Shown here: in pieces, positions 47,780 through 59,800 of the stretch
How the letters are laid out: every line of letters begins with the position of its first letter
Position numbering within the stretch: the first letter of the stretch is position 1
Assembly (NCBI RefSeq): GCF_011397635.1
Contig: NC_064770.1
Coordinates: 32,512,598-32,576,597, forward strand
Source of the DNA: Epinephelus fuscoguttatus
Taxonomy: Eukaryota > Chordata > Actinopteri > Perciformes > Serranidae
Length of the DNA stretch: 64,000 bases
Reading direction: 5' to 3'
Made by a program: the position numbers and the translations under genes
The notes under the pieces: generated by a model
Databases searched by the model: none
The model's input: only the letters and a program-made list of their open reading frames with translations
Told to the model about the DNA's origin: nothing

Positions 47780-49180
47780 AATACTAAATTTCTTTATGTT
47801 TCAGCAGCACTGTGGTTAAGGTGGTTAGGCTAAGGCAAAAAAACATGTGGTTATGGTTTCGACAAGATCATGTTTTGGCTTAAATCACTCAACTTTGGTG
47901 GCAAATGTAGTGACTGGTTGCTAAAAAACATTCTCCTTTCATGGCACCAGAGCCACTAAAAATGCAGCCACAGGTCACTAAATAACACCCACATTTGGTG
48001 GTGCAGATTTAGCTGTAAACGCAGCCACAGGTTGCTAAAAAATACCCATGTTTGGTGGCGCAAATGCTACTGGAAGTTCAGCTACAGGTCACTAAAGAAC
48101 ACCAACGTCTGCTGGCACAAATTGCTAAATACACCTACACTCAGTGGCACAAACGCTGCTAGAAATGCAGCCACAGTTCACTAAAGAACACACACGTTTG
48201 GTGGCATGAATTCAGCTGGAGAGGCAGCCACGGTTTGAAAAAGAACAACCCATGTTCTGTGGCACAAACACAGATGGAAGCACAGCCATGGGTTGCTAAA
48301 GAACACCCATGTTTGGTGGCCCAAATTCTGCTGGAAAAGCAGCCACAGGTTGCTAAAAATCACCCATGTTTGGCGGCGCAAATGCCGCTGGAAATTCAGC
48401 TACAAGTCGCTGAACAGCACCCATGTTTGGTTGCAAAAATTGCTAAAAACCACCAAGACAAAATGGTAAAAACACAGATAGAAATGCAGCCACGAGTCGC
48501 TAAAGAACACCCGTGTTTCATGGCACAAATGCAGCAGGAAAGGCAGCCACAGTTTGCTAATAAAAACAAACATGTTAGGTGAAACAAACGCCAATGGAAA
48601 TTCAGCTACAAGTCGCTTAAGAATACCCATGTTTGGTTGCACAAACACAGCTGGAAACGCAGCCATGGGGCACTAAAGAACATTCATGCTTGATGGCACA
48701 AACACAGCTGGAAAGGCAACCAGGCTTTGATAAAAACTACCCACTTTTGGTGGCACAAACGCAGCCGTGGTGCGCTAAAAAACACTCACGTTGAGTGGCA
48801 CAAATGCTGCTGGAAGCAAAGCCACGAGTCCATAAAAACACCCATGTTTGGTGTCATAAACGCAGCTAGAAATGCAGCCACAGGTTGCTAAAGAACACTC
48901 ACGTTTGGTGGCGTAACATCAGCTGGAAACACAGCGATGAATCACTAAATAACAATTGGATGTGTTGTTTGCTGATCTTGAACAGTGGTCTGCAGCTGTC
49001 TTGCCAAGGTGTCACGCCATCCACCATCCCCTCCACCTCCCAATGACAAAGTGAGCTCATATACTACGTCACTTCAGAAAAATTTATTTATGTATGAAAC
49101 ATACAAATGTAACGTATCTGTGGTTTGTAGAAATGTACAGTGCCAACATTTTCTTCTGCTGACTGGGCTGTCAAACAATA
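47780..49180 (+). mobile_element. 57-bp minisatellite MITE family, copy E
   Basis: The leader TTTCTTTATGTTTCAGCAGC, GTGGTTAGGCTAAGGC, GTGGTTATGGTTTCG and ATCATGTTTTGGCTTAAA precede about eighteen units of ~57 bp (unit starts near 47922, 47979, 48036 and onward: GCTAAAAAAC-ACCCATGTTTGGTGGC-GCTGGAAATGCAGCCACAGG). The right flank CAGTGGTCTGCAGC...CTACGTCAC and terminal inverted repeat (TACAAATGTAACGTATCTGT, GTGCCAACATTTTCTTCTGC) follow. The left terminal repeat is not seen. Confidence 0.75.
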
Positions 49181-49189
49181 ACAACACTT

Positions 49190-49700
49190 TCACATCTAGA
49201 GATGTCGAGAAGCTTGGCTCAGCGCCCGAATCTGATTAAGACAGTGAAGTATTAATTACTTAAAATATCCTGTAAATCCCAATCCAAACACGCAACTCCT
49301 ATCCCAGAGAGAACAATCTACCCATGTTGCAATTCTTTCTGTTTTTCAAATTCAAAATCACAACACAGTATCTAAAAATAATGTGACAACAGTTCCTTGT
49401 TCACTGACAACATCTCACACATGTAAACAGCATCTCACATGGACCTGTAACGCGACCATCAAGTCGTCTCCTCACGGCAAAGCAGGCCTGCTGAGGTTTA
49501 GAGGGATAAGCTCAATCAAATCCTCCCAGATTGATCTTTGACACTGTCTACCCAGTAAAGCTGCACTGCAGGTAGGGAGGACAGCGGCGGGTGGGGTTGT
49601 GATGGGAACAAGGACAATTAGAGTCGGGGAGGGGAGGAGGGGGGAGGATGCTAGCTTTGGCGGAGAAGTTTGACCTTTTCCGGTGCCCATGTGACTGGAA
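49190..49700. other. Region upstream of pde6h
   Basis: Unique sequence that becomes GGGGAGG-rich at 49570-49650, just before the pde6h promoter. Confidence 0.4.
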
Positions 49701-49714
49701 AGAGGACGACGAGG

Positions 49715-49738
49715 GGATTAGGGATGAACATATAAAAG
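49715..49738 (+). promoter_or_regulatory. pde6h: pde6h promoter: CRX/OTX site and TATA box
   Basis: GGATTA (inverse of TAATCC, the CRX/OTX core used by photoreceptor promoters) at 49715-49720 lies 10 bp upstream of TATAAAAG at 49731-49738. A G-rich segment lies further upstream. The arrangement fits photoreceptor-specific transcription, which is inferred. Confidence 0.65.
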
Positions 49739-49762
49739 CACAACACGGACAACGCACCTCAC

Positions 49763-49849
49763 AAACTAAAGAAGAAGAAGCAAGAAGAAGAAAGAACTAC
49801 TGTCAGAGCAGAGAACGGCAGTGTCCTCTTGGGATATCTGTGACAACAG
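49763..49849 (+). other. pde6h: Untranslated exon 1 of pde6h
   Basis: Begins about 30 bp after the TATA box (estimated) and ends at ACAG|GTGAG (donor GT at 49850-49851). It is AAGAAG-rich and contains no ATG. Intron 1 would run to the acceptor at 50975. Confidence 0.65.
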
Positions 49850-50990
49850 GTGAGAACAAACTCTACTGATGCAACAGCATCACTGACTTAACTTGAAGTT
49901 GACCTTAATTAAAGAAGCTTTTATGCTGTTTCCGTGGCGATAGTAAGTACTCGTTGACTGGTTATAGATTAAATGAGTCATGTCAGCACTGAACTAGCAG
50001 ACAAGGCAGGAATTTAGATGAGGGGAACTTTGATGAGAACGATGGCTAGCTAAAACGTAAGTGATATAGCAAACAGTTTGGATGCAAGAAGTTTGACTAG
50101 TTCTACTAAGTCTGTGCTAGCAACATAGTTCGACGTTGCAATTTAAATGGGTAAAAGTGGGTAAAAAAATTCACAAATTGTGGGTTGAAGCACAGATGAT
50201 AATCCTAAAACGCATTAGTAGAAACCTGAAGGGGAGAACAGGTGTGAACCCAGCATAAAGCGGATTGACTTCAGGGGCAACAGTCACAACAACAGATGGC
50301 TGATAACATGTCGGGCAGCTCTGGTGCAGCTTCGGTGATCTCTACACATGAGAACAGGATGACAGTCAGCTCAGGGGAGCCTCTGTTACTCTGTCCACAG
50401 GCAGTCTAGATGTGCTGATGCAGGTGGTGCATGTTTTTTGACTTACACAGAGTGACAGAGCAGGTTGGTTTCCACTTTCGTCAAACTGTTTTAACAGGAT
50501 TACCAGTGTCAGGAGTCAGAGGCAGGGGGGTGAGAGCTTGAGCTGAGGCAGGATACTGTGTGAGATCAGGTGGGAGATGAGGACAAGAGGGACAGACAGG
50601 GACGTTTCGAGAGGTCTTGACTTATGTTTTGATGCAGTGATGTGAATGTGATCTTAAAGTTTGATATCTTAAGTACCAAACATGAGCCGCTGAACTGGTG
50701 TCTAAGTTGAAGCTAATGGAAAAATCCGATGTCCCATTGCACATGGCATCCCTGTTGTTCAAGAAGGGCAATTAGCCCGCTGTGGATCAGAGTGGGATTA
50801 GAGCTAATCTGTCTGTTTAAACTAATCTGCATAATCTCCTCTGATTGGCATTGAGAGCTGGAAGGAAACAGGATTAGCAGAGGGCAGCAGACAGAGAGGA
50901 CAGGAGAGGATAAGTCAGAGGAAACTGTGATCGCAGTGTGGTGACGCATTCTCAAAAACACCTTTTGTCTTCCAGAGACCCTCAGTAGCA

Positions 50991-51332
50991 ATGAACGCCA
51001 GCCCCCCTGCAGGAAGTGCCCTGGCTCCCGGTGGAGCAACAGGCCCCACCACACCCAAGAAGGGGCCACCCAAGTTCAAGCAGAGGCAGACCCGTACATT
51101 CAAGAGCAAGGCCCCCAAGCCAGGCCAGAAGGGGTAAAGAAAATTATACATTTGGACATGTTAAACCCAAACAACCAAACCAGGTCACTCACTTGTTTGT
51201 TTTGTGTCCTCCAGCTTTGGTGACGATATCCCCGGCATGGAGGGTCTTGGCACAGACATCACAGTGGTGTGCCCATGGGAAGCCTTCGGCGACATGGAAC
51301 TCAGCGACTTGGCCAAATACGGCATCATCTAA
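50991..51332 (+). CDS. pde6h: Cone cGMP phosphodiesterase inhibitory gamma subunit (86 aa, two coding exons)
   Basis: The gamma subunit holds photoreceptor phosphodiesterase 6 inactive until transducin removes it, and so sets light-driven cGMP hydrolysis in cones. Coding exon 1 is 50991-51133 and exon 2 is 51215-51332, joined in phase 2 across an 81-bp GT-AG intron. An acceptor (TTTGTCTTCCAG) lies 15 bp before the ATG. Seen: a variable Ala/Gly/Pro N-terminus, [18 protein letters not shown] (polycationic region, residues 18-35), [12 protein letters not shown], then [39 protein letters not shown]. The C-terminal Ile-Ile that plugs the catalytic pocket is intact. The GPTTP segment favours the cone (PDE6H) over the rod (PDE6G) paralogue, as does the position beside mgp. 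Human PDE6H has 83 residues. Confidence 0.96.
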
Positions 51333-52160
51333 ACCTGCTGCCTCCTGCCTTCCTTGCCTGCCTGTACCTCTCCTCTGCCTAATCCTCTCCGCCCTGCCTT
51401 CTCTCCATCCTGGCTTGGCACGCCATGATAAGGCTGCCAGCAAACCCCCTAATGCCCTCTCGTCTACCTACCTCAAGCTTCACTCCACTAAGTGGATGGA
51501 AAGCATAATAATGCTCTTCTTTTTATGTTATTATATGATACTGTTTATATTATATATATATACTTGAAATGGATGACGAGAAAAAGACTCCACATACCTT
51601 ATTCCCTGTTCCCTCATCCATCTATGATAGTCTTCTCCCGACTTCTCCTCCCTCCTCATTCAGACTCCCCTCTTTCCGTCCACCACTCCAAACCCACGGC
51701 AATGGACGCAAGCAAAACACTAGTTAATACTAGCATGTATTTGCTTCTAGCTGTCTTAAAAAAAATGTAAATATTTTGTTCTCAGCGTCACAACCTTTTG
51801 ACCTTGTCTTCCCACCTTTTGTACTTCCTCCCGCTTTTATTTTGCATTGTTATTTTTTACTGCAAAAGGTCACTGTAAACACCTAGGGATGCAAGGAGAG
51901 CGTGCAACATGCTGTAATGATGAAAACAACAATGCACCTTCACGTGAGGATGAACTCCCTTTTTATCCCCTGTCTCTCTCCTTGCTGCTATCTCAACCCA
52001 CGTCCCTCCTTAGAGAAAACAAAAAGCGTATACTGTATGTTTCGCGAGCGCAATACCACAGAAAATGTACTGTGAGCTGGTATGTCCTGATAGCTGCAGT
52101 AAAATGTGTATATTTTTAGTACTCATGTTGTCCGTGTCTTTTTTTTCTCTCTATCACCCA

Positions 52161-52246
52161 AATAAAAGATGAAAAGAACACGGTAGGGTTGAAATGAACA
52201 AGCAAAGGGAAACAATCATAACTTGGTATTTTGGATGAGAAATAAA
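52161..52246 (+). terminator. pde6h: pde6h polyadenylation signals
   Basis: AATAAA at 52161-52166 and again at 52241-52246, about 830-910 bp after the stop codon. No earlier canonical AATAAA was noticed in the 3'UTR. Confidence 0.55.
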
Positions 52247-52249
52247 ATG

Positions 52250-52885
52250 ACAAGGCTCTCCAACAATTCCCAGCTGTCTCCTAATTGTTACATTTCCTTC
52301 TGTGTCTGAACTACAGTGCTGTTTGAGTACATCTAATAATAATTAACGCTCATTTTAAGGCTTCCTGAGAGGCTCTTAGAAAGGAAAGGAAAACAAATCA
52401 CGGTGATAACAAGAAACTGTTCTTTCACATCTCACAAAGAAAATAAATCATCTGGTAATAAGTATAATATGTAGCTTACAAATCAAACCCCTGACCATAT
52501 TCAAACTGTAAAGGCTCAGTCGACCAAAAAAATGGTTAACGCCTCGTTTCCACTTACATATATGACCAGTGTCTGTACATCGTAAATATACGGATGATGC
52601 CTCTACTGTCCAACGCAAGGAGGTGCATTTCTTTATGGATGGATAGAAATCTGATAGAAACTACCTGTAGCATGACAGAGAGGCTAATTCTGTCAGTTTT
52701 TCACCATCTAGTAGTTTGGAATATGCTCTAGGAACATTATCAGGGCAAAAACAGGACCAATACTGCATGGCAACAAATAAATGAATATGTTGGCCTGCCA
52801 GGTACGAGGCATGTTTTGTGAAATATCTAATTAAAAAGACGTACGAGCAGCTGAACAAGTCATAATGATAGTCTGACATCATTTT
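52250..52885. other. Intergenic, nothing recognised
   Basis: AT-rich spacer after pde6h. Confidence 0.4.
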
Positions 52886-52904
52886 TAACCATATTTTACT
52901 ATAT

Positions 52905-53905
52905 AATGACGAAAACTCTGTCTGTGTGTCTGTTCCACGTTTTTCTCCTCACTGACTTGGTCAATCCATGTGAAATTTGGCACAGTGGTAGAGGGTCATG
53001 GGAGGATGCCAATGAAGCAATATTACATCAATTGGCCAAAGGGGGGCGCTATAGCAACCGACTGAAATTGCAAACTTTGAATGGGCATATCTCATGCCCC
53101 GTATGTCGTAGAGACATGAAACTTTGCACAGAGATGCCTCTCCTCATGAGGAACACATTTGCCTCAAGAACCCATAACTTCCACTTATATAGATTTTCCA
53201 CCATTTTGAATTTTTTGAAAAACACTTCAAATCGATCTCTTCCTAGGAAGTTTGAGCGATCTGCATGAAACTGGGTGAACATAATCTAGGGACCAATATC
53301 TAAAGTTCTCTCTTGGCAAAAGTTGGAAAACTTACTAAAACTGAGCTTCTATAAGGCAATGAATATTGTGGAGGGCGTGGCTCATCACATAAAGGTGTAT
53401 AACATCTCAAGGGTTTCACCCATCACCACGCAACTTTGTAGGCATATGACCACACATAATCTGAGGGGACCCTCCATTATTGACCCCATCAAACAAAATG
53501 GGGGCGCTAGAGAGCTCATTTCTTATCTAGGCCTAACCGCCATATGGATTTTTACTAAACTTGGTAGATATGTAGAACAGGACGCCTCAAGGTGACTGGA
53601 GAAATTTAACTCTAATTGGCAACTGGGTGGCGCTATAACAACAGAAGAATGCTTAAACATGGCTAAAATGCGACTGATCGCTGTGGCTCCCCCTGTGGAC
53701 CAATGTTGTTTGTTTTTTTTTCTAATTTTTGGTATGACTAAGTCATGGTATGGTATGCTGTACATAATCACGGAGACTGTCAGTGTGTCATTCTGGCAGT
53801 CAGTCATTCTGTCTGTCCCACGTTTTTCTACTCACTGACGTGGTCAATCTATGTGAAACTGCACATAGGCATTGAGGATTGGCATAGGTAGAAGGTGACA
53901 AAGCT
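52905..53905. repeat. Interspersed repeat with ~100-bp direct repeats at its ends
   Basis: CTGTTCCACGTTTTTCTCCTC, ACTGACTTGGTCAATCCATG and TGAAATTTGGCACAGTGG at 52930-52990 recur as CTGTCCCACGTTTTTCTACT, ACTGACGTGGTCAATCTATG and TGAAACTGCACATAGGCA at 53812-53870. The segment between has GGGGGCGCTA and GGTGGCGCTATAACA motifs and no intact gene. Open frames of 90-120 codons on both strands show no domain. Confidence 0.55.
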
Positions 53906-53909
53906 ACCA

Positions 53910-55930
53910 ATGGGTATGGACTAGTATTAACAGAATAACATTACCTACATTCACAATGTGTTAAAACCAGATAAACAAGTTCTTTTTAATCAAACAAACT
54001 CACTTGGCAATCAACCAGGCAACTGAATTGAAGAAAACAGCCTGTTAGCTAAGCTAGCACACTGTCATACGGTCTCTCTGAAATCCACCACAAAAGTTCA
54101 ATTTATTTTAACGTACTCAAGGCCAACCCGGACTGCAAAATTACAGAGGGGAGGAGTTTTGCAGGCATGTCGGATATCACAGAGATTCCCAGAGGATGGA
54201 TGAATGGACTTCCGGATGCCTTGTGTCCGTACATTAGTGGAGATGAGGCATAAGGCCTTCGCACACGAGTCCCTCTTTTTTCGTCCAAAATGGTCCCACG
54301 TCTAAAAATAAATATGACTTGTCACACTGTGTCAATCACCTTTTGTCCATCGTTAAAATTTTCGCAACAGGTTTGTTTTTTGTGTATTTTGCATCCGTCA
54401 AAAGCCTTTACGCCTCATTTCCACTTAATATGTGTACAAACATTCGTCTGTGGACCATGAATGTTTGTACAAAATTCGCCCAATAGTTGTTTAGATATTA
54501 AATCCCTAGATTCATCTGGGTTAAATGTTCAGTTTAAGTCTCCTGGGTGAGTTATCTTGAAATCACCCACCTACGGCTTAAAGCCCACTGATACCACACT
54601 GCTTGAAACCTACGCCTCAGACAGTTTTCTTGACTTTAGACACTGATGTCTCCATAGATTTGGATTTTACCATTCAAACTGCATTCGAAACATCCATGTC
54701 CTTTTGTTCTTTTGCAAATTTGAACCGTGAAGACAGCCCTCACCACCCTGGGAACATACAGTAGGACCCTGAGAACATGGTGACGACCCCTTCAAAAGAC
54801 ACAAAAGAGAAAGGAAAATAAAGACCTTAAGCTCTAAAATTCACCACAGAAACACTACCATATGGCTTCTGTCAACATCCAATCCATCAGCAGCTGTTCC
54901 CAGACACTTGGCTTCTCTATGGTTTTCAAAATAATGAGCTGCTAACATTACAGAGTGTCTGAGAATCTGTACACAAATGTTTCATGTCTTTTCATCTCAG
55001 CCCAACCTGACAGTATCAGGGAACTGTGTGGGATGCTTCAAATAAATGATGTCATGTTTGAATTCCCCTGGTATCAGGGTCACACATCAGGGAGACTTTA
55101 GGTTTGAAATATTGAGTAGATAGACATTAATATTGTTACATAACACACACACAGATATGTGGATATTTTCTGCTGCTGCAGGAAACAATGCTGATGATAA
55201 GAAAGATAAAGCTGTTTTTTGCAGCACAACAGTGACTTTACAGTTGAAGACCGAACACGCCCTGTAGACTCTACTTGTACAGGCATGAGTTGAGGCGTTA
55301 CGTGTGGACTTGTTAAAGACAACAGTTAAAAGAACTCTCTCCAGTCTTGACTCAACTCCCCCTGAGGCTAAATCACCAATACCAAATGTTGTTGCTGTGA
55401 TTTCCCAGTAACTAAGGGTGACGGACGGTCCTGTTCTGGATCCCGATGAGACTGGAATGAGTCAGTTATGCTCTCACCTTAAATCAGTAACAACAACGAG
55501 CTTCTCACCCCTCACCTCTCCTGAGCATGTGTTTTACATGACTATCCCAACACACTCCACATTTACGCCACATAAAGTCCACGTGTTATCGAGAAAGGCA
55601 ATGCAAATTCTCAGGAAATTGATTCATAGCCAGGGAAGAGTGAGCTCTCCCTCCCTGTGGGTGTTTGTGTGCATCATCACCTCCAGGTGTGTGAGCCCCA
55701 CCTATTTCTCTGAGGGAGGGACACTGGGAGACAGGAGGGGTCTGACAGGAAGGTATGAGTCGGGGTGCAGGTTTCTCTTGACACAAGGTGGAGAGAGTCC
55801 TGTCTCCAGGTGGCTTCAAACCTCCGTGCTTCCCCACTCTTCGTCATCTCGTGCTCTTCCTGTTACCTGGCAGAGATATGGAAACATCATCAGGATAGGG
55901 AGGCGCATCAAGTGGGTGTTATTGTAAGGC
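53910..55930. other. Intergenic between pde6h and the GPRC5 gene
   Basis: Nothing firmly recognised. A 169-codon open frame at 55418-55927 overlaps an opposite-strand frame and has no domain. Regulatory DNA of the receptor may lie at the right end. Confidence 0.4.
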
Positions 55931-55988
55931 TTCTAGACAAACTTTGGAGCAGGATTTAGAAGTTTACTCACATCACAAGGGATAAAAG
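55930..55988 (+). other. Possible untranslated first exon of the GPRC5 gene
   Basis: A good donor AAAAG|GTAAGT at 55988/55989 lies on the strand of the receptor gene, whose coding exon starts at an acceptor 835 bp downstream (AG at 56822-56823). The 5' boundary is a guess and no convincing TATA box was found. Confidence 0.3.
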
Positions 55989-56873
55989 GTAAGTTCGACT
56001 GTTCTTCTTAAGGTTTGGTCAAGCTTTGGAGTTATGAGGTGTAGCTTTAACAGTTTGAGTCACAGTCAGCGATCATGTGCAGCTATTTTCCTTATAGCAC
56101 TGGGTGAAACTTCTGGAAATCATGTGCAGTCTATGCTTTCAGCTTTGTCTAATAATAGCTATTCTAACTGGCTGATCAGCCCTCATAATGGGGTGGAGAT
56201 AATCTCCTTAAGTGGTGTGTTTCCTGCCATTGTTTCCCAAATCCTTCTCCCACTGTGTGATCTCCTGACAACCCAAATAAAGGCCAGTGTCAGGGCGAAG
56301 TTGAGGGTCATATTTACTGAGTAATGATCCTACTAAAGGTCATATTTAAATCTCTGACGCTGAAACAAAGGCTCTGTTACAGTCTGGAGGAAGAGGCAAT
56401 CAGCTATCAGGAGTGAATATCTCTCACCTCCAATCTGCACTGCATATAAACCACAACCCCTCCCTAGTGTGTGTGTGTGTGTGAATCTCTGTCTTATGGG
56501 CTGATGCAGCAGAATAGTTACCTTTCATGTCTGCTGCTCTGTCCCAGCCTCACCTCCATGTTGCAGTAGTTTTTTTTCCTCCATTCTTATCCCTGGCTAA
56601 CACACTGCTCTGCCTTGTTCTGGCATGTTTACGCACTCCCTCCTCCTGCACTCTTCACTCTGGCTGTCAAACCGCTCTCCCTCCGTTTACTTTTCCACGC
56701 TGTGACCTCTTTATCCTGTCTTCCATTTCATCCCGCTTGTCAGTCAAAGCGGCGTCAGCGCACTCAGGGAATCTTGTACTCCGATTTGAGGTTATTGAAA
56801 TATTTTGTGCTTTTTGTTTTCAGGATAAAAAGATCGTCTGTATCAAAGGAAGGACTGAATCCTCAGGTGGATT

Positions 56874-59800
56874 ATGAATATGGCCTTTTTATCCGTGAAG
56901 CACAAATCCCTTTTCCCCCTCCTCCTGCTCTTTTATGTCCCCCTCACCTGTCTGTGTCAGTCAGCCAACAGCAGCTCAAGCAATGCAACAACCTCTTCCT
57001 CAAATGATACGTTCCTGAAGGGCGTGCCGGGCTGCGGCAGACGACTGAACCCCATCTATAGGTACCTGTGTGACCGCAGGGCAGCATGGGGCATCGTCCT
57101 GGAGACCCTGGCCTCTTCAGGCTTCCTGTTCACCATTGCTCTCCTCCTGGGCATGCTGATCTGGTCCCTGTGGATCTGTATGTCGTCCAGGAACCAGCGC
57201 AGCAGCATTGGAAGCACGGTGGCCTGCATGACCATGTTCTTGTTGGCCACAGCGGGGATCTTTGCCATCACCTTCTCCTTCATCATTCGCCTCACCCCTC
57301 AGACCTGCCCCACCAGGCTCTTCCTCTTCAGCGTGCTCTTCTCCCTGGCCTTCTCCTGCCTGCTGGCTCGCTGTCTGGCTTTGCTGGGCTTCGCGGCGGC
57401 ACGTGGCTGGGGGGAGCCTGCTCTGGCCCTGGGGCTCTTCACTGTGCAGGTTATCATCTCTACCCAGTGGATGATCGTCGTGTTGGTGCGGGACAGAAAG
57501 CCATGCGAGTACAGCCAGAAGGAATTTGTCATGCTGCAGATCTACGTGCTGTGCCTCCTGGCTGTCAGTTTGATCCTCTCCCTGCACTTCCTGTGCCGCT
57601 CCTGCTTCACATACAGCTACAGCTACACCGGCGCCGTCCGCCAGCAGAGCCAAGCACAGGCCACGCTGCTCTTCTTCACACTGCTGCTCTCCGCCTGCAT
57701 CTGGGTGGTGTGGATCACCATGCTCATCAGGGGGAACCCAGAGGTGGACCGTCGGCCTCAATGGGACGACCCGGTGATTTGCATCGCCCTGGTGGCCAAC
57801 GGCTGGGTGTTACTGATGGGATTCGGTTTGTCCCAGATCGCCTTCTTCTGCCGGGGGGAGGCCAAGTCCAAGGACATCCCTCTGAGCTTCGCAGGCTGGA
57901 CGAGCCCCAGTGCTGATATCCCAGGACTGGCAAGCCCCAAGGAAGGCAGGGAAAATGGAAGCTTTGAGAATGATGGTGAGAGCACAAGTAAAGCTGCAAC
58001 TAACAATTATTTGCTTAATCGATTAATCAAATAATTTTGATTTGGTCTATAAATGTCAGAAAATAAGACAAAACCCCGTCACAAAGTTACATCTTCACAT
58101 CGTTTGTTTGGTCCGAACCAGTCGTAGAGCCCATCCACTATCGGTCTGACGACAATAAGTCCCTGGGGACGACGACCAATATTTCGGGAGACTCAGTGTA
58201 GCCAGCAGATGCGCGAGCCAAGACGTCCTTTGGTCACTTCAACTAATCTTTATAAACAGATACCTGTGTATGAATGGAGATGAATTAGACAAAAAGCTAA
58301 CACAAAGGTGATAGCCGATACGTTTCCAGATTGTATCACGGCTGATGCGTTCTGCCTCTTTGCACGAACTGTTTACCTAACATTTAAACATGGCGCTGTA
58401 GTAGCTCAGTCAACAACGACTTCGGTTCATATATTTGGTTCAAGTCCAAATATGTAGCGTGGACCGGTAGCTGGAGAGATGCCGGTTCACCTCTTGGGCA
58501 CAGCCAAGGTGCCCTTGAGTGAGGCACCAAACCCCCAACCGCTCGGGGCGAAACACACCAGCAAAATGGTGTGTAACCTAACAGGAACAGAACCCATCTT
58601 GTGGAGTTAATGACTTTAAAGCGAGACAATGTAAGTTTTTCTGAACTATATAGCAAATGATGAAAGAGTGGTACAACTAAAGAAAAGCCATGAACTGACT
58701 CTAATGTCCGTTACACAGTGTCAGCGCTGGAGCTAATACCCAAAGGAAGGCATGAAGCTTACAGCAGGAGGGCACCAAACTACTGGCAAGTGGCAACATA
58801 ATTATACATAGTGAAAATTAAACCATTCAACGGCACGCTCCCCAGGGAAAAAAAATTAAGACGAAAAATCACAAAAATAGCGTCACTTTCCTAATAATCT
58901 GACTGACAACACGAGGAAATATCACTTAGGTGTGTATAGATGCAAGGACATTTTACACTGGCTGAAATGTTAAACTCAAAACACTCGGAAGGTTCAACAC
59001 AACGAGGTCACTATATTCATATATGTGGACTGAATTTTAAATAAAAAAGAACTGCATTTTCCAAGGGACTGTTTCTTAGATTTTCGAGCGAAGGTCTGAT
59101 GACGGAGAAAGTCATCAGAAAGTCATGCAGTCGGGGAACACTGCCCCCTGCTGACCCCTAATGGACCGTACCGTGGTTACACAGCAATCTACCATCTGTC
59201 TGAAGTTTGCTAACATTACCTTACATTAGCCACCAGTAGCTAGTGGTCAGACCAAGTACTGCTGTAGCAGTAAAACCTCTAAAGGCTCGCACACATTTTC
59301 CACATTGAACGTCTGTAGTTTTGAGTTGGATATTGGACAGACATTCACTACAGACCTCGCAGCATCATTTGTTGTCATATTCACAGAATGTCAGCAGTAG
59401 CATGGTAAGCTCACCTCCCATCTCCTAAGCGGACCATCAGTTGTACTCTGAAACAAACCAAGTCTACATGCCTGTCTGCATGACCACAGCTCTCCACAGA
59501 TGTTCATTGTAGAAAGTATGTCCGAATCTTAAAGGTCAAGTGTGTAGGAGTTAGTGACATCTAGCAGTGAGGTTGCAGAACTAAAACTTCTCCCATGTGC
59601 CAAGAATATAGAACTACGGTGGCCGATGCAAATACAAATTTCCCTACCTAGAGCCAGTGTTCAATTTGTCTCTTCTGGGCTACTGTAAGAACAACTGGGC
59701 GGACTTTGTGGAAGAGGACCTGCTCCATATGTAGAGATACATGGCTCATTCTATGGTAACAAAAACCACAAAGATTCTCAGGGTGCTTTCAGACCTAGAG

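Noticed and set aside
51016-51567. 183-codon plus-strand frame over pde6h
   Set aside because: Runs through the pde6h intron in a different frame; Pro/Arg-rich with no domain.
55418-55927. 169-codon open frame upstream of the GPRC5 gene
   Set aside because: No signal peptide, domain or splice context, and an opposite-strand frame of similar quality overlaps it.
57086-57916. 276- and 214-codon frames overlapping the receptor exon in other frames and strands
   Set aside because: Shadows of the GC-rich GPRC5 coding exon. The frame with seven hydrophobic segments and family motifs is the real one.
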